Assembly: GCA_002189035.1 (NCBI GenBank) | Contig: NEEC01000018.1 | Location: 1,302,001-1,366,000 of the forward strand | Length of the DNA: 64,000 bases | Direction of reading: 5' to 3' | Source: Utricularia gibba | Lineage: Eukaryota; Streptophyta; Magnoliopsida; Lamiales; Lentibulariaceae | In this document: in pieces, positions 23,092-35,500 of the stretch | Layout of the letters: the number at the start of each line of letters is the position of its first letter | Numbering within the stretch: the first letter of the stretch is position 1 | Made by a program: the position numbers and the translations under genes | The notes under the pieces: generated by a model | Database searches by the model: none | Told to the model about the DNA's origin: nothing | The model's input: the letters and a program-made list of their open reading frames with translations, nothing else

Positions 23092-24774
23092 TCAGACATA
23101 GGTGTCGATGAGAGATTTTCTCATCTCCTCGACTAAAGAAGTGGGGTGAGCGCCGCCACGCAATTTGAACACATTCTCGATGACGGACAGCTCTGTGGCT
23201 GTGGTGTCGGATCCGCAGAAGGCTGTCCAGTCATTGACCACCATGCCGGCGGCGATCACTTCGCTGCCACGGTTCACTGTGCCGGCCACCAGGGGGACTT
23301 GGAGGAGCGTTGAGAGCTCATCCAAGTCTTCTATGGATGTATGGGGGTGCACCTGCTCCACCAAGAAGTTGAATAAGCATAAGAAAATGATGGAAGGAAG
23401 CATCGTGGTGATGGTGTCGAGGATCTCACCAAGCCACCTAGATTGGAAAATGCACAGTAGCTCCCGACAAGTATATTGCCGGCAATGGTCTGCTTAAACA
23501 CTTCGACGCCAAGAACATCAGAGATCATTTCTTCCGTGTCCTATGGAAAAACAACCGAATGTCGGAAAAAGCACAAACATTTCTCATGTCTTTCCCAAAT
23601 GCTTACCGAGTCAAGATCAGGATGTGTAAGAGCAACATGATCGTTACATGCAATACAGTTTCCCAGTGCAGATAATCTCTCCTCGACACGCTGCACGACA
23701 ATGTTATCTGGTAGGGCGTTCCTCAAGTGCTGAAGCTCTACAATAAAAACAAGGCGACATCAATAGATAGCGAGAAATGAACAAAGAAACTGCACTACGT
23801 TGAAAATTAAATACAAAACTGTTCCACGATCAGCTAATTGAAACTATGAGGTAAACAAAATTCGCGACCATATGAGGAAATAAGGGACTCAGAAAGCAGT
23901 ATCCCCTAAGCATCGTACAAAAAAACTTGGAGTCTCATTCATACAAGATAACAGCTGGTCTGATTCAGCTATATAATCCAAAATTGAAAAACAAGATACA
24001 TCAATATGGAAATAGAGAATTAGTCAGACTTGATGCATAAACACCATGTATGTTGGATTAAACTAATTCTGAACAAAAGCTACTCAGATATTCTTCAGGA
24101 ACATTAAACCTGGGAGAATTACAAAGTGAATTAAAAAAATGAAAACCAAGTTAATGCAAGGAATCTACGCGTCTAAAATCCATTCTTCCCGAGATACTTA
24201 TCTACAGCAACTTAGAAAGCTCTAAATTATGAATAATTGTGCATACATACAACCAAGTTTGTGTGAAAGTAGATACCTTGATCAGTAGTCGTGTGTGGTA
24301 GCAACAATCCATTTTTATTTCCTGCAATAAAATAAAAAATACTTATTAAAGAAAACACGATGACCAGCACAGGAAAAAAAAAGGACTTTAAAACTCCAAA
24401 AAAAAAAAAAGATCACCAGCACACATGCGACCAATGATTCTTGTGCCCGCGATCGAGGTCTTCACCACCGGAATCACATCAGCCAACTCAGCTTCAAACG
24501 TGCTGCCACGGAAACAGATTCGTACCAAACATTAAACCCTAACTACAGACACTTGTTCAAATAAAACATCATGCCGCACCGGCACCTCAGACCTGTAAAA
24601 ATTCTCTGAACCCCCAATTGCAACCAGACAATAAGCATTTGTGAGCTTCGAAAACACCCCAATGTCACAATTATTCTCGTACTGGAGCCCTGGTGAAAAC
24701 GACGAATATCTGTCACATACTGCACCAATAAGTAGAAGAGAAACAAATTCGTCAAAACTCTTACTCGTGGCCAT
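23092..24774 (-). CDS. Eukaryotic translation initiation factor 6 (eIF6)
   Basis: Exons 24774-24765, 24689-24593, 24502-24417, 24321-24277, 23737-23607, 23540-23430 and 23352-23092 join into 246 residues, the usual family length. eIF6 binds the 60S subunit, acts in nucleolar 60S biogenesis and blocks premature joining to 40S. Signature stretches are [85 protein letters not shown] and [18 protein letters not shown]. The first coding exon is only 10 bases (ATG plus seven); its phase matches the next exon exactly and restores the canonical MATRLQYENN start. No disruption is seen. It is divergent from the RING-finger gene. Confidence 0.95.
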
Positions 24775-26713
24775 TCTCAAAAGTAGAAAATCCGACGAGG
24801 ATGATACGAACGGGTTGGGAGCGCCGGCACTCTAACGAGGAACTCTCCCTGCTCTGACCCCAAAATTCCTTGGCCCAAGTCTTATAAAGGGATGTCGGTC
24901 CATGGATCGATCCATTAGAAATATCAAACCAAAAAATATCAAAAAAAAAAAAATTACTTCAATTATAAATCCTAAAATAGCTGGACACCTCGCCGACCCG
25001 GCGACACCTAGACACGCATCGCAAAGCAATTAAATTCAAAATATATATAAATTTTCCAATTTAATTGCAATAATCGATAACTCAAATTCGAATTTTCTAA
25101 AATACTTATTGAAAACATTTTTTGAAACTAAGTTTATATTTAAAATGTATTTTAATATTATTATTTTGTTATCAAATATGAACAATTTTTACTTTAAAAA
25201 ATTTTAAAAATTTGTTAAGAAACGATAGAACTATATCAAATAAAACTTAAGACTGTGTAAGTTACTTTTCTTAAAAAAATCAAATTTTTAAGAAGTTTAT
25301 TTTAATAAAATATAATTTGATTTATTGTAATTTTTAAAATATAAATAATTTTTATTTAATAATAAAATTGATCATGATTCGTTTTTATGAGTTACAATGT
25401 AATAATATTGTAAAAAACCCTAAATATCACCTAACGTGGAATAAATTTGACTCTTTCTGATACCTTCACCGATATCATCTGTTTCTCCAATCCATATAAA
25501 CCTAAACCCTAAAACTTAAATGGGGCTATTTTTGAAAATTAATCATACTAACTTTATTTCTTATATATTAAGATCAATTTTTTATAATGCTATGATCATT
25601 TTTATCATACCCTAAAGAGTAGGTGGTTACTTTTCTAATACACACTAAAACTACTACCTCTATTGTTCATTTTCTATTATTTTTTAAAAATATTAAAATA
25701 AGAGAATTATCATTTTATGAGAGCTACAAGTCAACAACGGGGGAAAAGGGAATATGGTAAAATATCTCTTGTTTGACTCAATCTGACGCCGTTAGCTTCG
25801 ACCCAAGGGGCGGGGGCCTCCACGCTGTTTAAAGTGAACGCCGTCAAACAAAAGCGGTCTCTCCGTTACCCCCCTTGGCCTCGCTGATAGAAAGTCACCG
25901 GCGTAGCCTTCTCTTCTCTCTTCATACGCAAAGCGATTAGTTTATGGTTTTCTTTTCCTCAGCTGTCACTGACACTCGTCTATTTCTTCTCCTCCTGTCT
26001 CTGGTTGGTGAGAGGCTTGCGCGTCGGTACGATTGCGTAAGCACCTTTTTGTGAATTTTTGGGATTTGTTTACTTTTTGGCCGATTTTTTCTGGTGTATA
26101 TTTTTATTTTGATCTGTTTTGGAAGAAGATCGGTAGCGTTTGGATTTTGGATTGTACTGGTAATTACTAAAAATGAATTTGAATCTGTTTTTCAGTTACG
26201 CAGGCCTGAGTTTCGGATCTCTACTGTGTCTGAACCGTCTGTTTCAAGGGTTTAACCGGTCTATTCCCGTAATAAGGGATTGAAATTGGGGTTAGTATTT
26301 TTTTTCCGATAACGACGGTTTGTTTTATCATGGTTATTGTTTGGAGAAAAGCCAATTTTGAGATATGGAAGGTGTTGATGATGAAGAAGTTATTGTTTCT
26401 TGTTTATCTTGAAAATGCATTATTGATTCTGAGTATGTATACTGTAGGATTGTATTTATTTTTCCTGTTAGTTTTGTGAAGTTCTCGTCCTGTGTTTTGG
26501 TTTGTAATTTATTGGCCATTCCAATTGGAGCTGTTGAAAATGGAGGCATACATCATTTGGCTGCATGAAACGACAATAGCTCTGTCAAATTTCATGGAGA
26601 TTACACTTTCTGCTTAGACCTTGTGATTGTTTCGTATGTTGCCGCGATTTTTTGATTGTGGGTTGGTTTATGGTATAATTTCAGATAACTCTGCGAGTAT
26701 TTATGTCCACTGA
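24775..26713. other. Divergent intergenic region and RING gene leader introns
   Basis: This region separates the eIF6 start (minus) from the RING gene start (plus). From 25030 to 25700 it is AT-rich without genes. A GC-richer segment at 25790-26036 looks like the RING gene's promoter and first leader exon. Two leader introns are suggested: 26037-26195 (CGTAAG donor, TTTTTCAG acceptor) and 26291-26684 (GTTAGT donor, TTTCAG acceptor). Both are before the start codon. No other gene is seen. Confidence 0.5.
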
Positions 26714-28205
26714 ATGGGGGCTGCTTGTTGTGTCGCTGCTAAAGACCCGACTATAATCCGGGAATCGCCTGTTGCAGCCGTCCAGAGGCATCCCAACTAT
26801 TCACCTTCTTGGAGCTTTAGATGGGATAATCGTGGACGAGTGGTCGGAGAAGAAACAACTGTAGACTGGTTACGCAATGAGAGTCGTGATGAGGATAGAA
26901 CGGAAGTTAAATCTGGTACCACCCTTCAAGCTACATTTGCATCAGCTGAAGGTAGTCCATTGGATAGCTTTCGATCACTCACGTGGCTAAAGTCGCCGGA
27001 TGAAGGCAATGAAAAAAGTTTAATGCTTCCATCTTCTGGTAAACTAGCATATGCCATTTCATTTCTCGCTTGGAGTTTTTCACTTAGATAAGACTTGGCT
27101 ATTTTTTTTTATCACTTGGAATGATGTTGATTTTGTTCATGTTCCATGCAGATCCAGTTACTTCACGTTATCATGGAAAGGTACTGGAGACTATGGATGA
27201 CGTTCAAAAACATGAATCCCCTCTCCTGAAATATTAGTTAATATTCTGATTTGGCTCCATTTGCAGGTCAGAGAGTCATTTGGGTCATCATCTGCCTCGT
27301 GCCCATCCCCTCCAGGCCCTTGTGTTTCATCCATGTCAGCATCCCCTTTGCCCTCCCAAGGTCCTTTTCAGCCTGCAAATGCAGCTCCATCAAGAGCGCA
27401 CGACCGTTCTCCTGCTCGCCCATTCTTGTACCAGGTACCCGGTAGTCGCAGTCTTGAGTATCAGCCACTGACATTCTCAATATCTGAAGAGCCCCCATCG
27501 TTTCCTCCGCAAGTGTGGGGCAATGAATTAACCAGGGGCTCCAATGGTGGATCTTCAGAAAGCTGGCCGATCCCTGCTTTCTCTGAGCACCTCACAAGTA
27601 CTCCGAGAGCAAGATGGTCCTTTGATAGCGGAACATCAAGCCTGAGTCATGAAAAAATCCACAGGAATAATGATCATAGCCATGGATCCTCTTTTGATTT
27701 CCAAACTTGTGGCATCTGCAGTAAGCTTCTAATCGAAAGGTCTTCATGGAGTTGGACCACCCAAAAAGTAATGGCCTCGAACGAAGTCACTGTGGTTTCA
27801 GTGCTGACTTGTGGGCACGTCTACCATGGGGAATGCCTCGAGTACATGACTCCTGAGATCAACAAGTATGACCCTCCTTGCCCCGTATGTACTTTTGGAG
27901 CGAAGAAAGCTGCTAAGATGTGGGAGAAGGCATTGAGAGCTGAGTTTGAGTCCATGGCTCTAAGAAGATCCAGAAAAAGTGTAGTCATCCGCAGTAGCAT
28001 CTCAACAGATCCTCTTAAAACCAGTGGGATGGATAGAAGAACAGCTCCTAAGATGACCAGATCAAGTTCAAGCTCCCAGAGCTCAACAGGAAAGCCGTTT
28101 CTTCGACGCCACTTCTCCGTTGGCCCCCAAACTGATAGATCTATGCCTAAGAGAGAATCAACTCCAAGGAAGAGTTTTTTCTGGGCAAAATTACCCAAGT
28201 ACTGA
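26714..28205 (+). CDS. RING-finger protein with N-terminal acylation signal
   Basis: Exons 26714-27038, 27152-27180 and 27267-28205 give 430 residues. The protein begins MGAACCVAAKDP: Gly2 is a likely N-myristoylation site and the adjacent cysteines could be palmitoylated, suggesting membrane attachment. The middle is Ser/Pro-rich and probably disordered. Near residues 265-320 lies a RING-type zinc-binding domain: CGIC, then a long loop, CGHVYHGECLEYM, and CPVC. Its first loop is longer than in classical RING-H2 fingers, as in a plant-specific group of RING/U-box proteins. It is presumed to be an E3 ubiquitin ligase. The C-terminus is basic and Ser-rich. The gene neighbours a dehydrin on the same strand. 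Function beyond the E3 prediction is unknown. Confidence 0.85.
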
Positions 28206-28654
28206 TCATCCCCATTGACATTCGCATTCACTTGTAAGCTTCCCCTTCCATCTCTTTCGTTACAGTACAGTCACCAAATGGAGCAGCATTTCAAAGTGGA
28301 CATGCTATCGTATATGTATCTGCTACTGCACACACATACTGTAAAGAACAACAGTTGAGGTTGATTTGTTGTCATCATATATACAGGGAACTGCTGGATT
28401 TGGACATAGAATGTTTAGTTGTTTGTTGTTTCTTGATTTGAGTTCATTCCCATCGTCTGTACAGCCTGCCCTGCATCTTTCTTCCTTTCTTCAAGCTTTG
28501 CCTTATGGAATATTCTAGCAGAAGGCTAACTTTCCTCCCTCTGAATTTGAACCCTCATCTTATCTCTCTCATTTGGTTGAAACTTGATGCCAATCCATGA
28601 CTCAAGGTGACGTTTATCGTATAGCGCCTGCGTGGCAGCCTGCGCTCACCACGC
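28206..28654. other. RING gene 3' UTR and dehydrin upstream region
   Basis: The first 200-300 bases are the RING gene 3' UTR (ATACTGTAAAGAACAACAG and similar). The rest is upstream of the dehydrin and holds no ORF. Confidence 0.5.
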
Positions 28655-28724
28655 GTCGGTGTGCATGCAGAAGCTGGCGTTCCGTCTGCCACCGCCTTCA
28701 TTACCCCTACTTTTGCTTAAATAG
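28655..28724 (+). promoter_or_regulatory. Dehydrin promoter: DRE/CRT core and TATA-like box
   Basis: GTCGGT at 28655-28660 is the complement of ACCGAC, the DRE/CRT core bound by CBF/DREB factors. A TATA-like TTAAATAG follows at about 28718, close to ATG 28762. No perfect ABRE (ACGTGG/TC) is seen in this short stretch. Cold or drought control by DREB factors is a reasonable inference. Confidence 0.45.
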
Positions 28725-28761
28725 TTCCCCCATTGCACCATTTGTTGATCCGTAGAGAGTG

Positions 28762-29256
28762 ATGGCGGAGCTGAGAGATGAGCATGGCAACCCGGTCCAG
28801 TTAACGGACCAGTTCGGTAACCCGGTTCAACTGACCGATGAGTACGGCAACCCCGTTCACCTCAAAGGTGTCGCCACCCCGGAGCACGCCCGGGAACAGC
28901 TTCAGCGCTCCGGCTCCAGTTCCTCAAGCTCGGTGGGTTTGGGTTTAGTCCCATGAAGTTGATCCCTTTTCTCTTTGTTTGGCAGTGGGCTGATTTTCTT
29001 GTTTGTATCCTGATGAAAAATGCAGTCGGAGGATGACGGGCAGGGTGGGAGAAGAAAGAAGGGGTTGAAGGAGAAGGTGAAGGAAGCCATCGGCGGAGGA
29101 AAGCATCAGGAGAAGGAGATTGCGCCGGAAACGGCGATGACTACGATGGCTGAGGAAAAAACGCCCACTGACGCCGGCGGGGCGCCGGAGCAAGAGAAGA
29201 AGGGCATCATGGAGAAGATCAAAGAGAAGCTACCCGGCCACCACCGCCAACACTGA
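28762..29256 (+). CDS. Y-S-K type dehydrin (group 2 LEA)
   Basis: Exons 28762-28932 and 29026-29256 give 133 residues. Three Y-like segments come first: RDEHGNPVQ (degenerate), TDQFGNPVQ and [10 protein letters not shown] serine run then continues into [12 protein letters not shown], an S segment with its basic nuclear-import-like tail. Two K segments follow: [15 protein letters not shown] (diverged) and [14 protein letters not shown] (canonical). This is a YnSK2 layout. The single intron interrupts the serine run, the usual position in YSK dehydrins. Dehydrins are hydrophilic, disordered proteins that protect membranes and enzymes during drying, cold and late seed development. ATG 28762 is the first in-frame methionine after the TATA-like box. 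Confidence 0.95.
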
Positions 29257-29406
29257 ATAGTAGTTATCTGAATGGTGTATGATGTGTGTGTTATGCTGGA
29301 ATTTAGTCGTTGTTTCAGCACGTTCAAACGTTCCCTAGCCATTCTCTTTGAAATTTGAAATTGCATCAATGCCCTTAAGCCAAGCACACTCGCGCCGCTT
29401 GGCACA

Positions 29407-30330
29407 GTATAAAAAGGCGATGATCGCTCCGCAGTCGTGAGACTCTGTTTTCCTGTTTTTAGTTCAGGTCGGATATGTTTTTCTGACGTCTCCTTGGACG
29501 CTGAAGATTTCGCTCTGGTTCTTCCGGCGACGGTTTTGATCGGATATGTATGATTTCTCTCCAATCCTCGGTTGAAACTAAGGGCCTGGCTGCTGAACGG
29601 TGGAAACCTGAAATCGGTTGGTTTGTTTATGTCGTAACCGTCTTCCGCGCCGTAGGTCAGAACAGCTTCGCCTTCGTCGATGAGGAGAAGAATGCGTTAT
29701 GGCCACTTGGTTCAATTTTGTAAGTGATTAGCCGCTTAGGTTACGTCTATAATGACCAGGTACCGTGTGCGTCGCCGATCTGGGCGGCGATTGTGAGCTT
29801 TGGTTGGATCCTGTTATCCTTTCAGACGGAATGCATATTATCGTGTTCGATTTGATCGGCGCTTCTGTCGTATGTGCGGAGTACGAATGATGCTTAATCG
29901 ATAAAAGGAAGTTATTTCTCGGTATTCCTTTGCCTTCCATATTTGTTCCTCGCTCGATTCCATAGCTGAGCTTATCCCCTGAATCATGTTGCTTATTGTT
30001 AGGTATTCCTTTGTCTTCTATGTTGATTGTTGACTCTACTTCATAGCTTAGTTTATCCCCTGAATCATGGATGCTCATAAGTTGTTACAACCGGTTCTCC
30101 CTCATTCCGAGGAATTTCATCCTTGGGTTCTCTTTTACAATGATCAAATTCAATTCCTGCGAGTCCGATGTGTTTCTGTTGATACTGGAATTCCACAGAC
30201 GATGATAATAAGTGTAATTGGTGGCTTTCATGTGCTTTTTCTTGCTGACAAACGGATCATCAACATGGAAACATTTCTTGGCACTCAGGAGGTTCTCTGT
30301 TCTATACCATTACCTTTCTCTTAATACAGT
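29407..30330 (+). other. Unidentified plus-strand transcription unit
   Basis: AGTATAAAAAGGC at 29406-29418 is a strong TATA box on the plus strand. The sequence after it looks like a leader. ATG 29550 opens a 57-codon frame to TAA 29723 (MISLQSSVETKGLAAERWKP, later FAFVDEEKNALWPLGSIL). The last bases (TTTTGTAAGTG) could instead be a splice donor, so the frame may be a first exon. A later stretch near 29761-29870 reads IWAAIVSFGWILLSFQ and another frame opens at ATG 30067. I recognise no family and cannot decide between a small membrane protein and a non-coding RNA. The unit would be tail to tail with the BEL1-like gene. Confidence 0.3.
29921..30069 (+). repeat. Two-unit tandem repeat of about 81 bp
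   Basis: GGTATTCCTTTG followed by CATAGCT and later TTATCCCCTGAATCATG occurs at 29921-29989 and again at 30002-30069, with substitutions in between. The repeat lies inside the unidentified transcription unit. Confidence 0.75.
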
Positions 30331-30503
30331 TTCAGCAGCGGCCATGCCTAGAAGAATCCACCGGCCTCCCCAGGTACCATTCAAATATATGCGATAAAAC
30401 TCCAGTACTCAATTTTTTCATAGAAAATAATTTAATTCAATTCGGAATTAAATCAAAAAATACGTTTCGTTTAAAAACGAGGAATACGCCCACCCTGCTC
30501 CTA

Positions 30504-32521
30504 TCATGTGATAGAAGGGAGAGGGGAAGCTAGATTTCCAGAATCCATGGAATCAAATTCTGCTGCTTCGGCAGCCATGCCTGAAGCTGCAGGGTTAACT
30601 ACATTGTTATCTCTCAGGTGAAGGAATCCGTGGCCAGTTCCATCCAGAATGCTCGTGGGACGAAGTTCACCCTGCTGTAGCCCCAGTGTGAGTGAGATTT
30701 CGTTGATATTGCGACATCTTTTCGGTATCTGAAACTCCACCAACGATGTCAATCCACCGTTATCACCGCTATTTGATTCCGGTAGGGGATTTGTACTTGT
30801 TCCGATCGAAGCTACGGTAGACTCTGGCTGCAGGGAAGTGGAAGTTGTATGGTTTGATAGATTTTCGAATTTGTCTGCGGTTGAATTTGTGGCTGATTTT
30901 CCAGGTGTTTGTGAGGCTTCAGATGAAGAGTTCGAGTCGATGTCAACATCTCCCAGTTCTTCTTTGTACATTTCTTCGATCATTGGCTTCCAAAGGCGAA
31001 CGCGAGCATTTATGAACCAGTTTGAAACCTGAACTCAGCCACAGATTGATCAGCAAAATCCAACTAGTAGGTATGTTATACAAATATTCTTCAGTAACCT
31101 GGCATCTTGTCAATCCAGTTTGTCTTGCTAGCATGATCTTATCAGAATCTTTAGGATAACTGCAGAACGAAGGAAATATCTATCACATCTCTGAAGTTTT
31201 TACTCTTGGTAACTGAAGTAGTTATGTGGGCTTACGGATTGAGGAAGTGCTCAAAGAGCCAAGCTCGCAAGATCGAGACAGAAGTCTCGGGGAGCCCTCT
31301 TTGAGGCCTCCAAGCTTGCTGGTGCATGAGACCAAGCTGCTGAAGCACCCTTTGCTGCCTCATGTTCCGGTCAACGTATCGAAGGCGGGATATTCCGATC
31401 ACCTTTTCGGTTGAAGATGCATCCTCCCCGAGGCTTCTTCTCGCCACATGAATCTGCCTGTTTATTGCATCACGAAGAGAGCGGAAGTGGCGGGATATTG
31501 TCTGAAGAGCAAGGGATGTGTATGGCTTCGCCGCACCGGAGCCTGCTGTTGAATCGAAGGAAGACACAATCATCTGCATCTGGTGAGAGTATTGTCTATA
31601 TCTCCTGTCAACCTGCCGTATGATACAAAAAAACCAAGATAAGCTCACTAGATTTCCCTTTACATTATCAAGAGTTGTATGTGTACTTACATCATCCAAC
31701 AATACCAAAAGTTGGGTTAATCTGCTGTGTAGTTCTTGTTTTTCAGAACCAGAGAGCTGGATCGTTGAACTTCCACCAGCCTTGGGAGAAAAAGAAGAAG
31801 CCATGGCAGAAGGATCAGATGAAGCGGTTTCAGGTTCCCCATCACCTTCCTTTGCGGTTGTTCTTAGCTCTTTCTTGTAGTTTCTATCCTTGATGTCTCT
31901 CTTCACGTTCACCACTTCATCAAGCAACTGCTGTGCTGCTTTCAGGTACTTGGAACTAGAAACCGCACTCGCAATATTCATCATTTCATAAATAGGAACA
32001 ACATCACTCCCTGTGTTTGCAACACTAGAAAACTGCTTATTCTGAACATCATCTTCTGCTTCTATGGGTGTACTTTTGCCACCATCTTCATCTCTCACCA
32101 ATGCACCCAAGCCCAATACTGAGGCTACATTTGGGTTGTCCTTCCGGTAACGGACGCCGGGGAATTGCATGACAGGTGGCGTGTGAGGTCCCAGTGTCAG
32201 GGACAGTCCCTGAAGAACACCAGAAGCAGCTCCCCAAGTACTCAAATGGCTTTGCTCAGCGCCTGAGCCTTCAAAGTTGAGCAAAAATTCTTGGTGACAT
32301 ATATTTGAATCTGAGTGCAGGTTGATGCAGCTGGCTTGGCTCTGGGAATTCTCCGGTAAACCTCCGGCGTACGGCCCAGATGTCGAGGGGCAGTTCATGT
32401 ATGCTACAACATCTGATGGACGAAGAGGTGTCTCTGACTGAGAATTCGGTAAGCTTTCCCTCAAGTAAACCAGTGTTTCAGCCTCTGTTTGATTGCTCGG
32501 CATTGGAAAAAATGCATCCAT
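30504..32521 (-). CDS. BEL1-like homeodomain transcription factor
   Basis: Exons 32521-31691, 31612-31236, 31159-31099 and 31028-30504 give 597 residues. Residues about 188-207 form the SKY box ([16 protein letters not shown]). The BELL domain follows ([20 protein letters not shown] to [16 protein letters not shown]). Near residues 385-445 lies the TALE homeodomain with [38 protein letters not shown]; the PYP three-residue loop and the WF.N recognition helix are intact. Two (V/I)SLTLGL-type ZIBEL motifs flank it: GLSLTLGP near residue 105 and EISLTLGLQ near the C-terminus. These proteins pair with KNOX factors to control meristems, organ patterning and secondary walls. The layout fits BLH2/4 or BLH6-type members; gene order suggests the BLH6 region. 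The exon structure is the standard four-exon form. Confidence 0.95.
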
Positions 32522-35500
32522 TCTGTCTTCTCCTCCACCCCTCAAAACTCTTCCTTCAATAACCTGTCACATCGTTACCACACAGGACATGAAAGGCCAT
32601 GCGATTGTTACATAGGAGAAAGAAACCAGACACAACTACACAGGAGACTTCAAAACCAGAAGCTCAGCAAGAGTTGAAACATTAGGTAATTCACCTTTCT
32701 TGACAGTCTTGAGATCGAACAAGGAAATCCCACACCCCAAAAACCATAACAAAAGAAGTACTAGTCCTCACTTTTTCACCTACTTCCCAGAATCAACAAG
32801 TAAAATGAAAAGAGGGACAGGAAAGAGATGAAGAAGGGAAAGAGAGGAGCAATAAATATGCAGAAAGAATCACCAAGAAAGAAGGCTTGCCTTGCCTCTT
32901 TGTTTTCCTTTTTTCTGCCTAGTAGTGTGGAGAGAGGAGAGAGTAGAGCCACAGTTTTTCAAAGCGTTGTACAGAAGAAGCTTGTAGCTCCTTTACTCCT
33001 CCTTTACATTTTTAAATGATATGCTTTACTGATCATATTCCTACTTTTACCCATTCCCTTTCCCTCTTCAGACTCCCACACTCCCCCTCCCCCTCCCCTC
33101 ATTTATCAAATTATACATTCTGAATTTTTATAGGTGATTTTGAAAAATATTCCCTATCAAATGATTCTGTAAGAAAACTATACACCTCATGTGTATTTTT
33201 TTGTGCATAGTATGTATGAAATAAATGAAAGACGGGTAATTCTATAAATAATTCAAATTTTTATTTCATATAATACGATCAAAAATTTATATATACAATA
33301 ACCATTTTTCTCGTACAATCAACATACATTTTCAACATTTTTGTAATACAACTCTCATCCCCTTCCCACCCTTCCAGATTCATCTAACCTTTCGATACTA
33401 CAATAAAAATTTATACATATAATTATCATTTTTCTCACACAATTAAAATATTGTATCTACTATTGTCATGACAAGCCACCATTTGTCAATGTGCTCCAGT
33501 TCTTGGGATGTTATCAGCTTCTGGTGTTGCCTGGGGGTATTATGATTGCGTGAGTCAGTTAGCTGAGCTCTCTACTGGTCCTTGGTTATGCAGTGCCGTC
33601 TCTAACCACCAGTTGGTGGACCTAAGCCTTCCCCTAATATTCACCACCCCCACTCTATTTATTTATGTTTTTTTAGGGTTTTTCTTTGACAAACCAGGGT
33701 TTTAAAATCCCATTCAATTCAAATCTATATTTTTTTGGATTTAATTAATAAATATTAAATTCAGACATTTATTTTTATTTTTGTGATTAATTGAACGGGG
33801 TCCATTCTATTGTAAAAATAATTCAACCCAAAATCATGATAAATCGAAAAATGTGTTGAATTTGGTTTCACAACACTGATGAACTCAAAAATGTAAGTGT
33901 ATGGTATTAATTTCCGTACATCATCATTATTTTTTTAACATTAAAATGGAAAATAAAAATGGAGAGGTAAGCCCATTGCCTACCGTCTACTAATATCTAT
34001 CTCATGTTTCTAATAAATTATGGGATTAGACTCGAGAGAGGTCCCGTCTCCCTCAATAACTAATTTCTTCTTAAAATCGATCCATTAATCAATATTTAAA
34101 ATTAGATCAATAATCATTTGGTCCAGTTGCATTTTTTTTCATTGATATTAATTTCGTTTTAATTTTAATAACTCATATATTTAATAACCAATCTATTAAA
34201 TTGCCTAAAAGATTGAAATTTAAATTTTGGATTCACGTTTTGATTGTTACAAATGTTATATGTCATACGATATTATCTATTTCGAACACCTAATTCTTAT
34301 AATCTTATATTTTTTACATATAGAAAAAATAGATCGCACAAAATTAAGAAAATTCTTCTATTTAAACATATTAATTCTCTCATTTATAACCAATGCAGTA
34401 TGTTTGAAATTCAAATTTGGGTTTTGATTGTTTCAAAAACTGTATTTCTTAGGTTTCTTCTGTTTGATTGATAAAAAACAACCAACCAATAAATCATTGT
34501 GAGTTTACTATCTTTAGATTATAAGCATGATTAATTCATAACAAGATATGAATTAATGTTATATAAAAACAATACATATCTTGATTGTTTAAACTCAAAT
34601 TCGATTAGTTTCAATCCAAATCGACGAAAAGATCGGTTCGATTTCGAAATCTGATTTTAAAACATGGTTTTCATGCATTTTCATCCAATCTACCTCAAGA
34701 GGGAGTACTCGAATATTCAAAAACCGGGGTGATGAATAACGATACACATGATACATGAAAATGATGTGCTACTTCAAAAAAAGAAAAAAGAAAAGGGTTG
34801 TAAATTTGGGTTGTATTGAATATTGCAGGGGGGCAGAGACGTGTGGCGGAGTCCACTGTACAGCGCATAATTATTGGTGGAGGGGAATACGAATCTTAAG
34901 CCACTGCTGCCGACTGCTCCAATCGGAAGAAATCATTTGGCTGGACCATTGCACCTTGATGCATGCGATGCATTTACTCCAATATGTTCCCCCTCTTAAA
35001 AAGGAATATATTCTTAGAAAAATATTATAAATCTTTTACTATTTTTACAATAACGATTATTAGTAGTTGATAACATAATGTTTTTTTTAAAAACATAAGC
35101 GGTTTGGAAACTCAAACTATAGTGGCGTTTTGCAAAATTTTTAGAGTCTATTTCGATTTTTTTAAAAATTTATTTTAGAAAAATATAAATAATTGATAAA
35201 AATATAAATGAATTATAATTGTTTCAAAAACTATACTAGTTAAAAAGTAAAAATAAAATGAAAAAAATAGTCAAAATTAATATTTGTAATATAATTTTAA
35301 AATTATTTTTGTTATAATTAATTTTATAATTGATATTATTCTATAATAAAATTATTTTTATTTTTTAAAAAATAAAAATAGATTTCAAAATTTTTTCAAA
35401 ATATTACTTATATTTCAAACAATTTATACTTTTACAATCGTATTCTAAAAATAGTTTTTTTTATCCAACGTGAATAATTTTAGAAACCGACAGGGACCCG

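Noticed and set aside
28540-28565. Minus-strand GGTTCAAATTC resembling a tRNA T-arm
   Set aside because: The upstream sequence has no matching acceptor stem or anticodon arm.
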